Shown: one piece after another, positions 17,420 to 26,602 of the stretch
Layout of the letters: every line of letters starts with the position of its first letter
Position numbering within the stretch: the stretch's first letter is position 1
Origin: Kolteria novifilia
GTDB lineage: Bacteria; Planctomycetota; Planctomycetia; Kolteriales; Kolteriaceae
Assembly (NCBI GenBank): GCA_007748055.1
Contig: CP036279.1
Span: forward strand, 4,898,001-4,962,000
DNA: 64,000 nucleotides
Reading direction: 5' to 3'
Notes under the pieces: generated by a model
What the model was told of the DNA's origin: nothing
The model's input: the letters and a program-made list of their open reading frames with translations, nothing else
Databases searched by the model: none
Made by a program: the position numbers and the translations under genes

Positions 17420-17460
17420 ATTCGGCAACGCATGCGACCAGAATTTGAACCGGGACAAGT

Positions 17461-17492
17461 CACCATCGACCCACAGATTCTGAAGACGAGGC
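17461..17492. mobile_element. ISL3 3'-end fragment
   Basis: Thirty-two bases identical but for one position to the 3' terminus of the two ISL3 copies in the window (CACCATCGACCCACA, then ATTCTGAAGACGAGGC). The rest of this third element is gone. The next eight bases, TGTTTTAC, match no other ISL3 flank seen here. Confidence 0.75.
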
Positions 17493-17526
17493 TGTTTTAC
17501 GAGAACACCTACTTCGGACGCAAAGC

Positions 17527-17765
17527 TCACTGCCCCTCATTGAGATAATCGTATGATACCTGAAAAGCGATTTTTTCCTCTCGCTGGGGGTTTAGCGGAT
17601 CTCTTTTATCAGTTCTACGCTTCAAAATAAACCCAGACGACGTCACTATCAACTCATCGCGATCTGATAAACCATCTATCCGAAACCGTTTATCGTACTC
17701 AGCAAAGACACTAGTGCCCGACCTGTTCGTGCGCCGGAAGCGATGATCGACTCGTAAGGCAATCC
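17527..17765 (-). pseudogene. C-terminal piece of a split unknown gene
   Basis: Codes for the last 76 residues (from LRVDHRFRRTNRSG to QVSYDYLNEGQ) of the gene whose first part is at 23690-24808. The two are separated by ISL3-A, whose 8-base target duplication GGCAATCC is at 17758-17765 and 23690-23697. Removing the element and one copy of the duplication joins ELARIA to LRVDHR in frame. The codon use is A+T-richer than the chromosome around the island. Confidence 0.82.
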
Positions 17766-18085
17766 GGCTCTATTGCCAAATCTGTGGGTGGTGAGTGTCT
17801 TCTCCGTTCCGCTTGGTAGTGGAGGTTACCGCCGCATGCCAAGGGCCGCGTCCGGCTGCTGCTTTGCCTTGTCTTCTCGCTTCGCTCGCCCTGCAGCCTC
17901 GCCATCGTGGCTCGGCTTCGGTCGCCCGGCAAAGACTCCTCCTTGGCCGTTGGCGGGGAGGATGTTCCACTGGTCAAGCGGAAAGGAGAGAAGTCGGCAG
18001 CAGGCCAAAAAAGAGCATCCCGCTCTCGAGGGGCGCATGATGGAGTTTGCAAGGACTTCTTCAAACGCCGGCCGCGAGAGACGGG

Positions 18086-18937
18086 ATGCGACTTCAGGTT
18101 ATCCTCAACGCCTTGGAGCGTCACGGGAGTTTCGTCTACGAATCGGCGGCTTGGGCCGATTCGTCGAAAGAGGGACTGCTGGTTCGGGTTCGCCCACGGC
18201 GTCGCAGCCGGCCGATCTGTTCGGGTTGCGGGAATCGTGGCGGCACGTACGACCACTTGCCGGAGCGTCGTTTTCAGCATGTGCCGCTGTGGGGCCTGGC
18301 GGTCTGGTTCGTCTACGCGGCACGGCGGGTCGCATGCCCTGTTTGCGGGGTGAAGGTGGAACGCCTTCCCTGGGCCTCGGGCAAGGAGCGGACGACGTCG
18401 AGCTTCCAATGGTTCCTGTCCCGTTGGGCCAAACGCTTGAGCTGGCGTGAGACCGCCGAGATCTTCGGCACGAGTTGGCACACCGTCTTTCGTGCGGTGA
18501 AAATGGCGGTTTGCTGGGGAATCCGCCATCGCGAGCTGGAAGGGATCGAGGCGATCGGCATCGACGAGGTCGCCTACCGCAAGGGGCATCAGTACTTCAC
18601 CCTGGTCTATCAGATCGACCGCGGATCGCGTCGTCTGCTTTGGGTCGGGCAAGACCGGACCAAGGAGACGCTCGGTCGTTTCTTTCGCTTCTTCGGCAGG
18701 CGGCGAACCGAGCGGCTGAAGTACATCTGCAGCGACATGTGGAAAGCCTACCTGTCGGTCATCGCTCGCGAGGCCAATGGGGCCCTGCACATTCTCGACC
18801 GCTTCCACATCATGCAGTTGTTCAACAAGGCGATCGACAAGGTGCGGGCCCAGGAGGCACGCGAACTCAAACGCAAGGGCTTCGAGGTGCTCAAGCGGAC
18901 GCGTTGGCTGCTGCTCAAGCGTCGCGGCAACCTCAAA
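18086..18937 (+). pseudogene. ISL3 transposase A, N-terminal part
   Basis: 284 codons of an ISL3 transposase: a zinc-binding N-terminal region (ICSGCGNRGG, then CPVCGVKVERL), a helix-turn-helix region (SWRETAEIFGTSWHTVFRAV), and the start of the DDE domain (AIGIDEVAYRKGHQYFTL, then SDMWKAYLSVIA). IS66 interrupts it after GNLK. Joined to 23288-23680 it gives 414 residues, exactly the length of the intact copy B. ATG at 18086 is preferred over TTG at 18047. Confidence 0.88.
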
Positions 18938-20321
18938 GTGAGCGTTGCAACGGTGGCGTGTGGGGGAAGCAGGAGCCGATGACGATGGGGGACCGGTCAC
19001 CGATCAACGGGGAGTGGCGGCAGGGGCGCGGCGTTGGGCTCGGCGGGCGCGTTTGCGGTCGGCTCGTTGGCGGGCTTCGTCGGCGCGCTCTTGGAGTCGA
19101 TGCTGGGGGTGCTCGTCGATCCAACGGTCGGGTAGCAACGAAGGGAGATCCGAAGCCGGGGTGGTCGGCAGGCGGGTGTAGACGTCGCGGAGATACGCGA
19201 AGGGATCGACGTGATGGCGGTTGCAACTCTTGGTCAGGGTGAAGAAGGTGGCGGCGGTCTCGCCTCCTTGGCTGTTGCCGAAGAAGAGCCACGCCTTGCG
19301 GCCGAGGACGGCGTACTTCAGCGCCGCTTCGGTGCGGTTGTTGTCGATGGGAATCGCCCCATGGTCGAGATAGCGTGTGAAGGACTGCCACCGGTTGGTC
19401 ATGTAAGCGATGGCGGCGCGCCACTTCGATTTCGGAAGCTCCCGCTCGTACTGCTCGAGCAGCCACTGGTGGAACTCGGTCACGATCGGCTTGGCGTCGC
19501 GTTGCCGCAGGGCGCCGCGTTGTGACACACTACTGTCACGGGCGCGATCTTCGATGTCGTAGAGCCGCTGGAAGTAGCCGAGGGCGGTGTGCGTCCGCAC
19601 GCTCGGCGCGCTGAAGTGGATTTCCTCGAACTTACGGCGCGCATGAGCCCAGCAGCCGACGGGGACGATCCGGTCGTCCGCCGCGGCGATTCGCTCGTAG
19701 CAGGTGTAGGCGTCCGACTGCAAGTAACCCTGGAAGCCGGCGAGGAACTCGTCGGGACCATCGCGGCTGCGGTCGGGCGTGAAGTGGAAGCAGTCGTAGG
19801 GATGGGCATTGTCGCCGACGGTGCTCCAGAGATAGGTCTTGGTGCAGCCAGGCGGCTCGCCCGCCAACATCTTGACCGGCGTTTCATCGCAGCCCAGCAC
19901 CTCGGACTGCAACGCCAGCCGACGCATCAGTTCGACCAACGGCGCGACCGCCAAGGCCAGGGCGAAGAGCCAACGCTGTTGGGTGCCGCGGCCGATGCGG
20001 CAGCCGTGGCGAGCGAGGATGTCCTCTTGTCGGTAGTAGGGCAGATGGTCGGCGAAGCGACTGGCGGTCAGATGAGCCCAGAAGCCGGGGCCGGCGTAAG
20101 CGTCGATCAACTGCGGCGGTTTCTTCGCCGTGGCGATCGTCGTCTCGCCCGATGCTTCGTCGCGAACGATCACCTCTTGGTAATGTTCGATCACATGGAT
20201 CGAAGCGGGCGTGAACTCCAGTTGCTCGCTGGTCTTCTTGAAGAACCGCCGGGCGGTCGGGTCGTTCCTCAGCTCCTCGGGAATCTCTTGCTCGTCGAGT
20301 TCGTGACGGACCGTCTTGCGC
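18938..20321 (-). mobile_element. IS66-family element, copy 3 (tnpC end only)
   Basis: The tnpC end of an IS66, starting with the terminal repeat GTGAGCGTTGCAACGGTGGC at 18938 and running into tnpC. At 20321/20322 it is cut by the terminal repeat of another IS66 (copy 4) in the same direction. Its left flank ACCTCAAA matches the right flank of copy 4, so copies 3 and 4 together occupy one ISL3 insertion site. Confidence 0.88.
19004..20321 (-). pseudogene. tnpC: IS66 TnpC copy 3, N-terminally truncated
   Basis: C-terminal 438 or so residues of TnpC, from RKTVRHELDEQEIPEE to the normal end. The catalytic stretches GCDETPVKML and IPIDNNRTEAALK are present. The coiled coil and acidic linker are missing because copy 4 starts at 20322. 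Small differences from the other copies are present, such as EQYERELPKS where others have EQSERELPKS. Confidence 0.85.
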
Positions 20322-20387
20322 GTGAGCGTTGCAACGGTGGCGTGTGGGAGAAGCAGGAGCCGATGACGATGGGGGACCGGTCACCGA

Positions 20388-22094
20388 TCAACGAGGAGTG
20401 GCTGCATGGGCGCGGCGTTGGGCTCGGCGGGCGCGTTTGCGGTCGGCTCGTTGACGAGCTTCGTCGGCGCGCTCTTGGAGTCGATGCTGAGGGTGCTCGT
20501 CGATCCAACGGTCCGGTAGCAACGAAGGGAGATCCGAAGCCGGGGTGGTCGGCAGGCGGGTGTAGACATCGCGGAGGTAGGCGAAGGGATCGACGTGATG
20601 GCGGTTGCAACTCTTGGTCAGCGTGAAGAAGGTGGCGGCGGCCTCGCCTCCTTGGCTGTTGCCGAAGAAGAGCCACGCCTTGCGGCCGAGGACGGCGTAC
20701 TTCAGCGCCGCTTCGGTGCGGTTGTTGTCGATGGGAATCGCCCCATGGTCGAGATAGCACGCGAAGGACTGCCAGCGGTTGGTCATGTAAGCGATGGCGG
20801 CGCGCAGCTTCGACTTGGGAAGTTCCCGTTCGCTTTGCTCGAGCAGCCACTGGTGGAACTCGGTCACGATCGGCTTGGCGTCGCGTTGCCGCAGGGCGCC
20901 GCGTTGTGACACACTACTGTCACGGGCGCGATCTTCGATGTCGTAGAGCCGCTGGAAGTAGCCGAGGGCGGTGTGCGTCCGCACGCTCGGCGCGCTGAAG
21001 TGGATTTCCTCGAACTTACGGCGCGCATGAGCCCAGCAGCCGACGGGGACGATCCGGTCGTCCGCCGCGGCGATTCGCTCGTAGCAGGTGTAGGCGTCCG
21101 ACTGCAAGTAACCCTGGAAGCCGGCGAGGAACTGTTCCGGTCCATCGCGGCTGCGGTCGGGCGTGAAGTGGAAGCAGTCGTAGGGATGGGCATTGTCGCC
21201 GACGGTGCTCCAGAGATAGGTCTTGGTGCAGCCAGGCGGCTCGCCCGCCAACATCTTGACCGGCGTTTCATCGCAGCCCAGCACCTCGGACTGCAACGCC
21301 AGCCGACGCATCAGTTCGACCAACGGCGCGACCGCCAAGGCCAGGGCGAAGAGCCAACGCTGTTGGGTGCCGCGGCCGATGCGGCAGCCGTGGCGAGCGA
21401 GGATGTCCTCTTGTCGGTAGTAGGGCAGATGGTCGGCGAAGCGACTGGCGGTCAGATGAGCCCAGAAGCCGGGGCCGGCGTAAGCGTCGATCAACTGCGG
21501 CGGTTTCTTCGCCGTGGCGATCGTCGTCTCGCCCGATGCTTCGTCGCGAACGATCACCTCTTGGTAATGTTCGATCACATGGATCGAAGCGGGCGTGAAC
21601 TCCAGTTGCTCGCTGGTCTTCTTGAAGAACCGCCGGGCGGTCGGGTCGCTCCTCAGTTCCTCGGGAATCTCTTGCTCGTCGAGTTCGTGACGGACCGTCT
21701 TGCGCGGCAGCAACTCGGGGAAGAGACGCCGGCCGCGTCCCTTGCTCGTGCGGCGTTCCGGTGACGGTTCGTCGTCATCGCTCTCTTCGTCGTCGCCGGA
21801 GCCTGAATCGTCGTCCGCCCCGACGATTGTCGAGTCGAACAAAAGCCCCTGCTGGGCATCGTCGACGAAGCGTTCCCGCCGCCGGCCGTACAAGGTCCGC
21901 TTGAGCAAGTCGACGTCGCTCTGCAAGCGATCGATCGTCTCCTGCTGCTGAGCGATGATTGCTTGTTGTTGGGCGATGGTCTCTTGCTGCTGGGCGATGA
22001 CGGCGGCTTGCCGTCGGCGCTCCCGATCGAGTTCGAGGATCAACTCGTGGCAGGCGTCGATGTCGCGAGGGAGGTTCACGTCGAAGGCGTCCAT
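20388..22094 (-). CDS. tnpC: IS66 transposase TnpC, copy 4
   Basis: 568-residue DDE transposase with the same domain order as copy 1. Its N-terminal coiled coil has one fewer seven-residue IAQQQET unit than copies 1 and 2, a clean 21-base difference. The catalytic stretches and the RERADEARQRADRKRARR tail are intact, and the reading frame is uninterrupted. Since all three genes and both ends are present, copy 4 is potentially active. Confidence 0.88.
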   Translation of the reverse strand: MDAFDVNLPRDIDACHELILELDRERRRQAAVIAQQQETIAQQQAIIAQQQETIDRLQSDVDLLKRTLYGRRRERFVDDAQQGLLFDSTIVGADDDSGSGDDEESDDDEPSPERRTSKGRGRRLFPELLPRKTVRHELDEQEIPEELRSDPTARRFFKKTSEQLEFTPASIHVIEHYQEVIVRDEASGETTIATAKKPPQLIDAYAGPGFWAHLTASRFADHLPYYRQEDILARHGCRIGRGTQQRWLFALALAVAPLVELMRRLALQSEVLGCDETPVKMLAGEPPGCTKTYLWSTVGDNAHPYDCFHFTPDRSRDGPEQFLAGFQGYLQSDAYTCYERIAAADDRIVPVGCWAHARRKFEEIHFSAPSVRTHTALGYFQRLYDIEDRARDSSVSQRGALRQRDAKPIVTEFHQWLLEQSERELPKSKLRAAIAYMTNRWQSFACYLDHGAIPIDNNRTEAALKYAVLGRKAWLFFGNSQGGEAAATFFTLTKSCNRHHVDPFAYLRDVYTRLPTTPASDLPSLLPDRWIDEHPQHRLQERADEARQRADRKRARRAQRRAHAATPR

Positions 22095-22452
22095 CAGACC
22101 GATCTCAGTTGTCGCGGGGACACCCTAGCACGTCGGCGTCGGAGGCGCCAGAGCAGTTTCAGCGATTTCGACGGAATGACGAGAAAGCCTGCGAGTCCGC
22201 CTCGTCGCTGCCATCACCATGACATCGTTGTCGCTCGCGAAGAGAACGCCAGAGTCGATCGTCCAACGAGATTGGCAAGCGAAGAACCCTGGGCCCGAGG
22301 ACAACCGAAGACAAAACTCGGTTTTGGTCGCGTGGCGTCCCATGGCTTCCAGGCTCTCGCCGCCGTGACGGGGAACTGGCGTCACGAAGGAGCAGCGGCA
22401 CGTCCTGGCTCCGCGGAGCGGCACGCATCATTCGGGAAAGAGTGAAGGGAAG

Positions 22453-22845
22453 TCACGAACGACGGGACGACGGCGTGTCACGGTGCTGATCGGAGACTTG
22501 AAAGCGCTTGCGATGCCGGACCGAGGAGAGGTCGATGCCCTCGAGAATGAGTGACAATTGTCCGGCAGTGATCTCGAGGCCGGCCTCGTCGTCAGCCGCC
22601 TGGGCGTCAGGAAGCTGATAGCTCCCTTCTTCCAGCTGCTGATACCAAATGCAATAGCCGACGCCGCCCCAATAGAGCACCTTGAGGCGATCCCGGCGGC
22701 GATTGATGAAGACGAACAAATGGCCCGAGAGAGGATCTTGCTCGAGCACCGATTCCGCCAAGGCGATGAGCCCGTGAAAGCTCTTACGCATATCGACCGG
22801 TTCCCGGGCCAGGAAGATCCGCACCTGGTGAGGGATCGACCACAT
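22453..22845 (-). CDS. tnpB: IS66 TnpB, copy 4
   Basis: 130-residue IS66 Orf2 protein, full length, opening MWSIPHQVRIFLAREPVDMR, with the conserved FVFINRRRDRLKVLYW core. Its start lies two bases after the tnpA stop, so the two are probably translationally coupled. It is an accessory factor for transposition with no known enzymatic activity. Confidence 0.88.
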   Translation of the reverse strand: MWSIPHQVRIFLAREPVDMRKSFHGLIALAESVLEQDPLSGHLFVFINRRRDRLKVLYWGGVGYCIWYQQLEEGSYQLPDAQAADDEAGLEITAGQLSLILEGIDLSSVRHRKRFQVSDQHRDTPSSRRS

Positions 22846-22847
22846 GC

Positions 22848-23201
22848 TCAGCCCTCCTCCACGCTATCGAGGGCGGCAAGCACTTTGCGCAACGCGTCGC
22901 TGTCGACGTGGGCCGGCGCCCGCACGATGTAGCCTCGGGGATGAACGATCTCGATCACGCTCGTCGGTTCGGGGACCACCCGCAACGCCACGAACGGCGA
23001 CGGACACGTTCCACCGCCATCGACCGCAGTCGACCGTTTCTCTTTTCGATCGCGTCGCTGTAGCTCACGCCGCCAGCCGTAGAACGACGCCTCCGAAATC
23101 CCTTCTTCCCGGCAGAACCTCCGAACGCCCCGCCCGCTCTCCTCTTGCCGACGAACGACCTGCCGCCAATAGGCTTCCTTCTCCGCACAACGAACTCGCA
23201 T
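22848..23201 (-). CDS. tnpA: IS66 TnpA, copy 4
   Basis: 117-residue IS66 Orf1 protein with a helix-turn-helix (RGVRRFCREEGISEASFYGW, then RRELQRR) near residues 25-50 and the family C-terminal VIEIVHPRGYIVRAP. It probably binds the element ends. It starts about 80 bases inside the terminal repeat, which leaves room for the promoter. It differs at several residues from the copy at 30191-30544. Confidence 0.88.
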   Translation of the reverse strand: MRVRCAEKEAYWRQVVRRQEESGRGVRRFCREEGISEASFYGWRRELQRRDRKEKRSTAVDGGGTCPSPFVALRVVPEPTSVIEIVHPRGYIVRAPAHVDSDALRKVLAALDSVEEG

Positions 23202-23287
23202 CTTCCGCCTCGCGACAAACCAGGGCCAACCAACCCAAGCCTACCGCAACCCACAAGACGCCACCGTTGCAACGCTCACACCTCAAA

Positions 23288-23680
23288 CGCAAGGAGGTCC
23301 TTCGTCTCAACGAGTTGTTGACGCACAACCTCAGGACGGTCAAGTGCTACCTGATGAAGGAAGACTTCCAGCGGCTTTGGGACTACAAGGCTCCCTGGCG
23401 GATCGGATCCTTCTTCCAGGAGTGGCTCGATCGGGCCTTGAGCACACGGATCGAACCGATGCGCAACCTGGCACGAACCCTCGAGCGTCACGCCGAGCAG
23501 ATCTTCAATTGGTTCGAGGCAAAAGGAGAGATTTCCGCGGGCGCCGTCGAGGGAATGAATCTGAAGGTCAAATTGACGACCCGCCGATCCTACGGCTTTC
23601 GCGACCCCAACACCCTCAAATACGCTCTCTATCACAATCTCGGCAACCTCCCCGAGCCACCATCGACCCACAAATTCTGA
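23288..23680 (+). pseudogene. ISL3 transposase A, C-terminal part
   Basis: The last 130 residues, starting RKEVLRLNELLTHNL right after the second copy of the IS66 target duplication. It contains the third acidic part of the DDE site (NWFEAKGEISAGAVEGMNLK) and ends at THKF before the ISL3 terminus, as in copy B. It is separated from its N-terminal part by 4.3 kb of IS66 DNA. Confidence 0.88.
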
Positions 23681-23689
23681 AGACGAGGC

Positions 23690-24808
23690 GGCAATCCTTG
23701 CAAGCTCAGAAAGCTGGATAGCTTTTCTGTGTTCTCGCCGTTGAGCTAGAAGTAGAGGCAAGTACATGTTGAACTCATCATCTGTATCCGATTCCTGGAT
23801 TAAGCGGCTCTTGAGTTCGCGAATTGCGTCACCAAATTCGCTTTCTCTCATGTCCGCTATTTTCGCCAGATCTAACATAATCCTCAGGCGTTTTGAATGA
23901 ATTCGCACTACATAGGGGCGAAGCAGAATCGATCTTCGCTGCAAGAATACATCTGGTAGAGATCGAGACATTTTCATCGTACCCGGAAACACATTCCATA
24001 TTGACTGCTTTTTCTTAATTCCTGATAGGTCGATGAAACGAAGGGTATTGCTGGAGTATAATGCATCAGCTCTTTTGCATTGCTCCAGCCACAACGCGTC
24101 CAACCAAAAGTCATCCGCAAACGAAGCTAACTTGTTATCAAGCGTAGCTCGCGACTCTGGAGACAGCGAACTCCAGGAAAGCAGGTGCTGGATGCTCTCC
24201 ACCGCTTCCATCATGATACTCGTTTTTGCGGAATGATGAGCAAAGCTGCTCCTGTGATCGATCAGGTTCGCGACAGCGATCACGTCGAGAATCAACTCTA
24301 CAGAATCCGCGTGGTCACCGCTTATAGCATCGACAATGGCGATCCTGCTGAGAAAGCAAGCAAGAGATCGTAGTACTTGCATCTCTCGCCAATCAAGTTC
24401 GCTTTGCTGATCTTGTCGGATCGAACGAATCACCTCTTTCAGACGACTCAATAAGATTTGGTTCGCCTCAGCGTCCATACTAAGGCAGAAGATCTTCTTA
24501 TCTGAAAGTGGAGAATAATGTTCGTAACTGGTAAGCGTAGCCGAGCTAATTCGAAGCTGCCTGGACAACTTGATCAACTCTGCAGTTACCCGATCCAGTT
24601 CCTCTTTTGGGTCTGCTAAGCGACCTTTCTCCCGAACGGCCTGCAGCAGATTAACCAGCCGAGATCGCTGTGATAGTACTTGCAAGTGCGCCATGCTAAA
24701 GACAAGCACCCAGGGCAACAGCAATGAAAGTGTGACAGCAGCAAGAAGCAGTAACGGCCTTCTCTTGCACAGGTATGTCGGCAGGTGTCGCAGCCTAATT
24801 CGTCGCAT
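23690..24808 (-). pseudogene. N-terminal piece of a split unknown membrane-anchored protein
   Basis: First 373 codons of an unknown gene. ATG at 24808 gives a short basic N-terminus (RRIRLRHLPTYLCKRR) then one strong membrane helix (PLLLLAAVTLSLLLPWVLVF, about residues 17-37); the rest is a mostly helical soluble domain with many Leu, Ser and Arg. ISL3-A interrupts it after ELARIA. The remaining 76 residues lie at 17527-17757 and rejoin in frame for 449 residues in all. The A+T-rich codon use contrasts with the surrounding chromosome and marks it as island cargo. No family recognised; a single-pass membrane protein with the bulk outside the cytoplasm is the simplest reading. Confidence 0.75.
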
Positions 24809-24973
24809 ACAATCTTGCCTAACCTGAAAAGAAGCTAGTGTACTGTTTACAAGTTGAGCGAGTTTATGCTGGTCACGATATCGCACCGTGAGAACCGCAT
24901 AGCTCCGACTCCGTGCTGTTTGCTTTGTGAATCTGCGAAACCCAATAGATACGCATCTGAATGAAACACTACA

Positions 24974-25028
24974 CTAGAGGTTGTTGGCGATCCAAGTAAT
25001 AAAATCATCGATCTCATCTAGCAAATCG
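24974..25028 (-). pseudogene. C-terminal scrap of an unknown gene
   Basis: Seventeen codons reading DLLDEIDDFITWIANNL and a stop, ending where ISL3-B begins. The acidic, amphipathic run looks like a genuine protein C-terminus, and the direction and base composition match the split gene next door. The body of the gene should lie beyond the other end of ISL3-B, but an IS630 is there instead. The call is tentative because of its length. Confidence 0.4.
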
Positions 25029-26602
25029 GCCTCGTCTTCAGAATTTGTGGGTCGATGGTGGCTCGGGGAGGTTGCCGAGATTGTGATAGAGAGCGTATTT
25101 GAGGGTGCTGGGGTCGCGAAAGCCGTAGGAGCGGCGGGTCGTCAATTTGACCTTCAGATTCATTCCCTCGACGGCGCCCGCGGAAATCTCTCCTTTTGCC
25201 TCGAACCAATTGAAGATCTGCTCGGCGTGACGCTCGAGGGTTCGTGCCAGGTTGCGCATCGGTTCGATCCGTGTGCTCAAGGCCCGGTCGAGCCACTCCT
25301 GGAAGAAGGATCCGATCCGCCAGGGAGCCTTGTAGTCCCAAAGCCGCTGGAAGTCTTCCTTCATCAGGTAGCACTTGACCGTCCTGAGGTTGTGCGTCAA
25401 CAACTCGTTGAGACGAAGGACCTCCTTGCGTTTGAGGTTGCCGCGACGCTTGAGCAGCAGCCAACGCGTCCGCTTGAGCACCTCGAAGCCCTTGCGTTTG
25501 AGTTCGCGTGCCTCCTGGGCCCGCACCTTGTCGATCGCCTTGTTGAACAACTGCATGATGTGGAAGCGGTCGAGGATGTGCAGGGCCCCATTGGCCTCGC
25601 GAGCGATGACCGACAGGTAGGCCTTCCACATGTCGCTGCAGATGTACTTCAGCCGCTCGGTTCGCCGCCTGCCGAAGAAACGAAAGAAACGACCGAGCGT
25701 CTCCTTGGTCCGGTCTTGCCCGACCCAAAGCAGACGACGCGATCCGCGGTCGATCTGATAGACCAGGGTGAAGTACTGATGGCCCTTGCGGTAGGCGACC
25801 TCGTCGATGCCGACCGCCTCGATCCCTTCCAGGTCGCGATGGCGGATTCCCCAGCAAACCGCCATTTTCACCGCACGAAAGACGGTGTGCCAACTCGTGC
25901 CGAAGATCTCGGCGGTCTCACGCCAGCTCAAGCGTTTGGCCCAACGGGCCAGGAACCATTGGAAGCTCGACGTCGTTCGCTCCTTGCCCGAGGCCCAGGG
26001 AAGGCGTTCCACCTTCACCCCGCAAGCAGGGCATGCGACCCGCCGCGCCGCGTAGACCAGCCAAACCGCCAGGCCCCACAACGGCACGTGCTGAAAACGG
26101 CGTTCCGGCAAGTGGTCGTACGTGCCGCCACGATTCCCGCAACCCGAACAGATCGGCCGGCTGCGACGCCGTGGGCGAACCCGAACCAGCAGTCCCTCTT
26201 TCGACGAATCGGCCCAAGCCGCCGATTCGTAGACGAAACTCCCGTGACGCTCCAAGGCGTTGAGGATAACCTGAAGTCGCATCCCGTCTCTCGCGGCCGG
26301 CGTTTGAAGAAGTCCTTGCAAACTCCATCATGCGCCACTCGAGAGCGGGATGCTCTTTTTTGGCCTGCTGCCGACTCCTCTCCTTTCCGCTTGACCAGTG
26401 GAACATCCTCCCCGCCAACGGCCAAGGAGGAGTCTTTGCCGGGCGACCGAAGCCGAGCCACGATGGCGAGGCTGCAGGGCGAGCGAAGCGAGAAGACAAG
26501 GCAAAGCAGCAGCCGGACGCGGCCCTTGGCATGCGGCGGTAACCTCCACTACCAAGCGGAACGGAGAAGACACTCACCACCCACAGATTTGGCAATAGAG
26601 CC
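25029..26602 (-). mobile_element. ISL3-family element B (complete)
   Basis: Uninterrupted ISL3 of 1574 bases, 3' end at 25029 (GCCTCGTCTTCAGAATTTGT) and 5' end at 26602 (GGCTCTATTGCC on the minus strand). The flanks differ: GCAAATCG on the left and AAAGAAAT on the right. Unlike copy A it has no target duplication, so a deletion or recombination has changed at least one side since insertion. It shows the uninterrupted site into which IS66 went in copy A. Confidence 0.9.
25038..26282 (-). CDS. ISL3-family transposase B
   Basis: 414-residue intact ISL3 transposase. It has zinc-binding cysteine pairs near the N-terminus (ICSGCGNRGG, then CPACGVKVERL), a helix-turn-helix (WRETAEIFGTSWHTVFRAV), and a DDE domain with the acidic residues in VGIDEVAYRKGHQYFTL, SDMWKAYLSVIA and FEAKGEISAGAVEG. 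It ends nine bases inside the element's 3' end. ATG at 26282 is preferred; the TTG-initiated form is 13 codons longer. It is almost identical to the interrupted copy A. Confidence 0.9.
   Translation of the reverse strand: MRLQVILNALERHGSFVYESAAWADSSKEGLLVRVRPRRRSRPICSGCGNRGGTYDHLPERRFQHVPLWGLAVWLVYAARRVACPACGVKVERLPWASGKERTTSSFQWFLARWAKRLSWRETAEIFGTSWHTVFRAVKMAVCWGIRHRDLEGIEAVGIDEVAYRKGHQYFTLVYQIDRGSRRLLWVGQDRTKETLGRFFRFFGRRRTERLKYICSDMWKAYLSVIAREANGALHILDRFHIMQLFNKAIDKVRAQEARELKRKGFEVLKRTRWLLLKRRGNLKRKEVLRLNELLTHNLRTVKCYLMKEDFQRLWDYKAPWRIGSFFQEWLDRALSTRIEPMRNLARTLERHAEQIFNWFEAKGEISAGAVEGMNLKVKLTTRRSYGFRDPSTLKYALYHNLGNLPEPPSTHKF

Larger units (their letters stand above)
20322..23279 (-). mobile_element. 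IS66-family element, copy 4 (complete)
   Basis: Complete IS66 of about 2.96 kb with tnpA, tnpB and tnpC on the minus strand and matching terminal repeats GTGAGCGTTGCAACGGTGGC at both ends. Its left flank (20314-20321, TCTTGCGC) is tnpC of copy 3, while its right flank is ACCTCAAA in ISL3. The unequal flanks fit insertion into copy 3 followed by loss of the interval between the two right-hand halves. Confidence 0.9.
17766..23689 (+). mobile_element. ISL3-family element A, carrying nested IS66 copies
   Basis: Runs from GGCTCTATTGCCAAATCTGT at 17766 to the 3' end ATTCTGAAGACGAGGC at 23689. It is flanked by a perfect 8-base duplication GGCAATCC, the size expected for ISL3. IS66 sequence at 18938-23279 interrupts its transposase and is itself flanked by the duplication ACCTCAAA (18930-18937, 23280-23287). 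Without the insert the element matches ISL3-B in length. Confidence 0.9.

Noticed and set aside
17263-17466. Small frames in the ISAs1 upstream region
   Set aside because: They cover IS end sequence and have no protein-like features.
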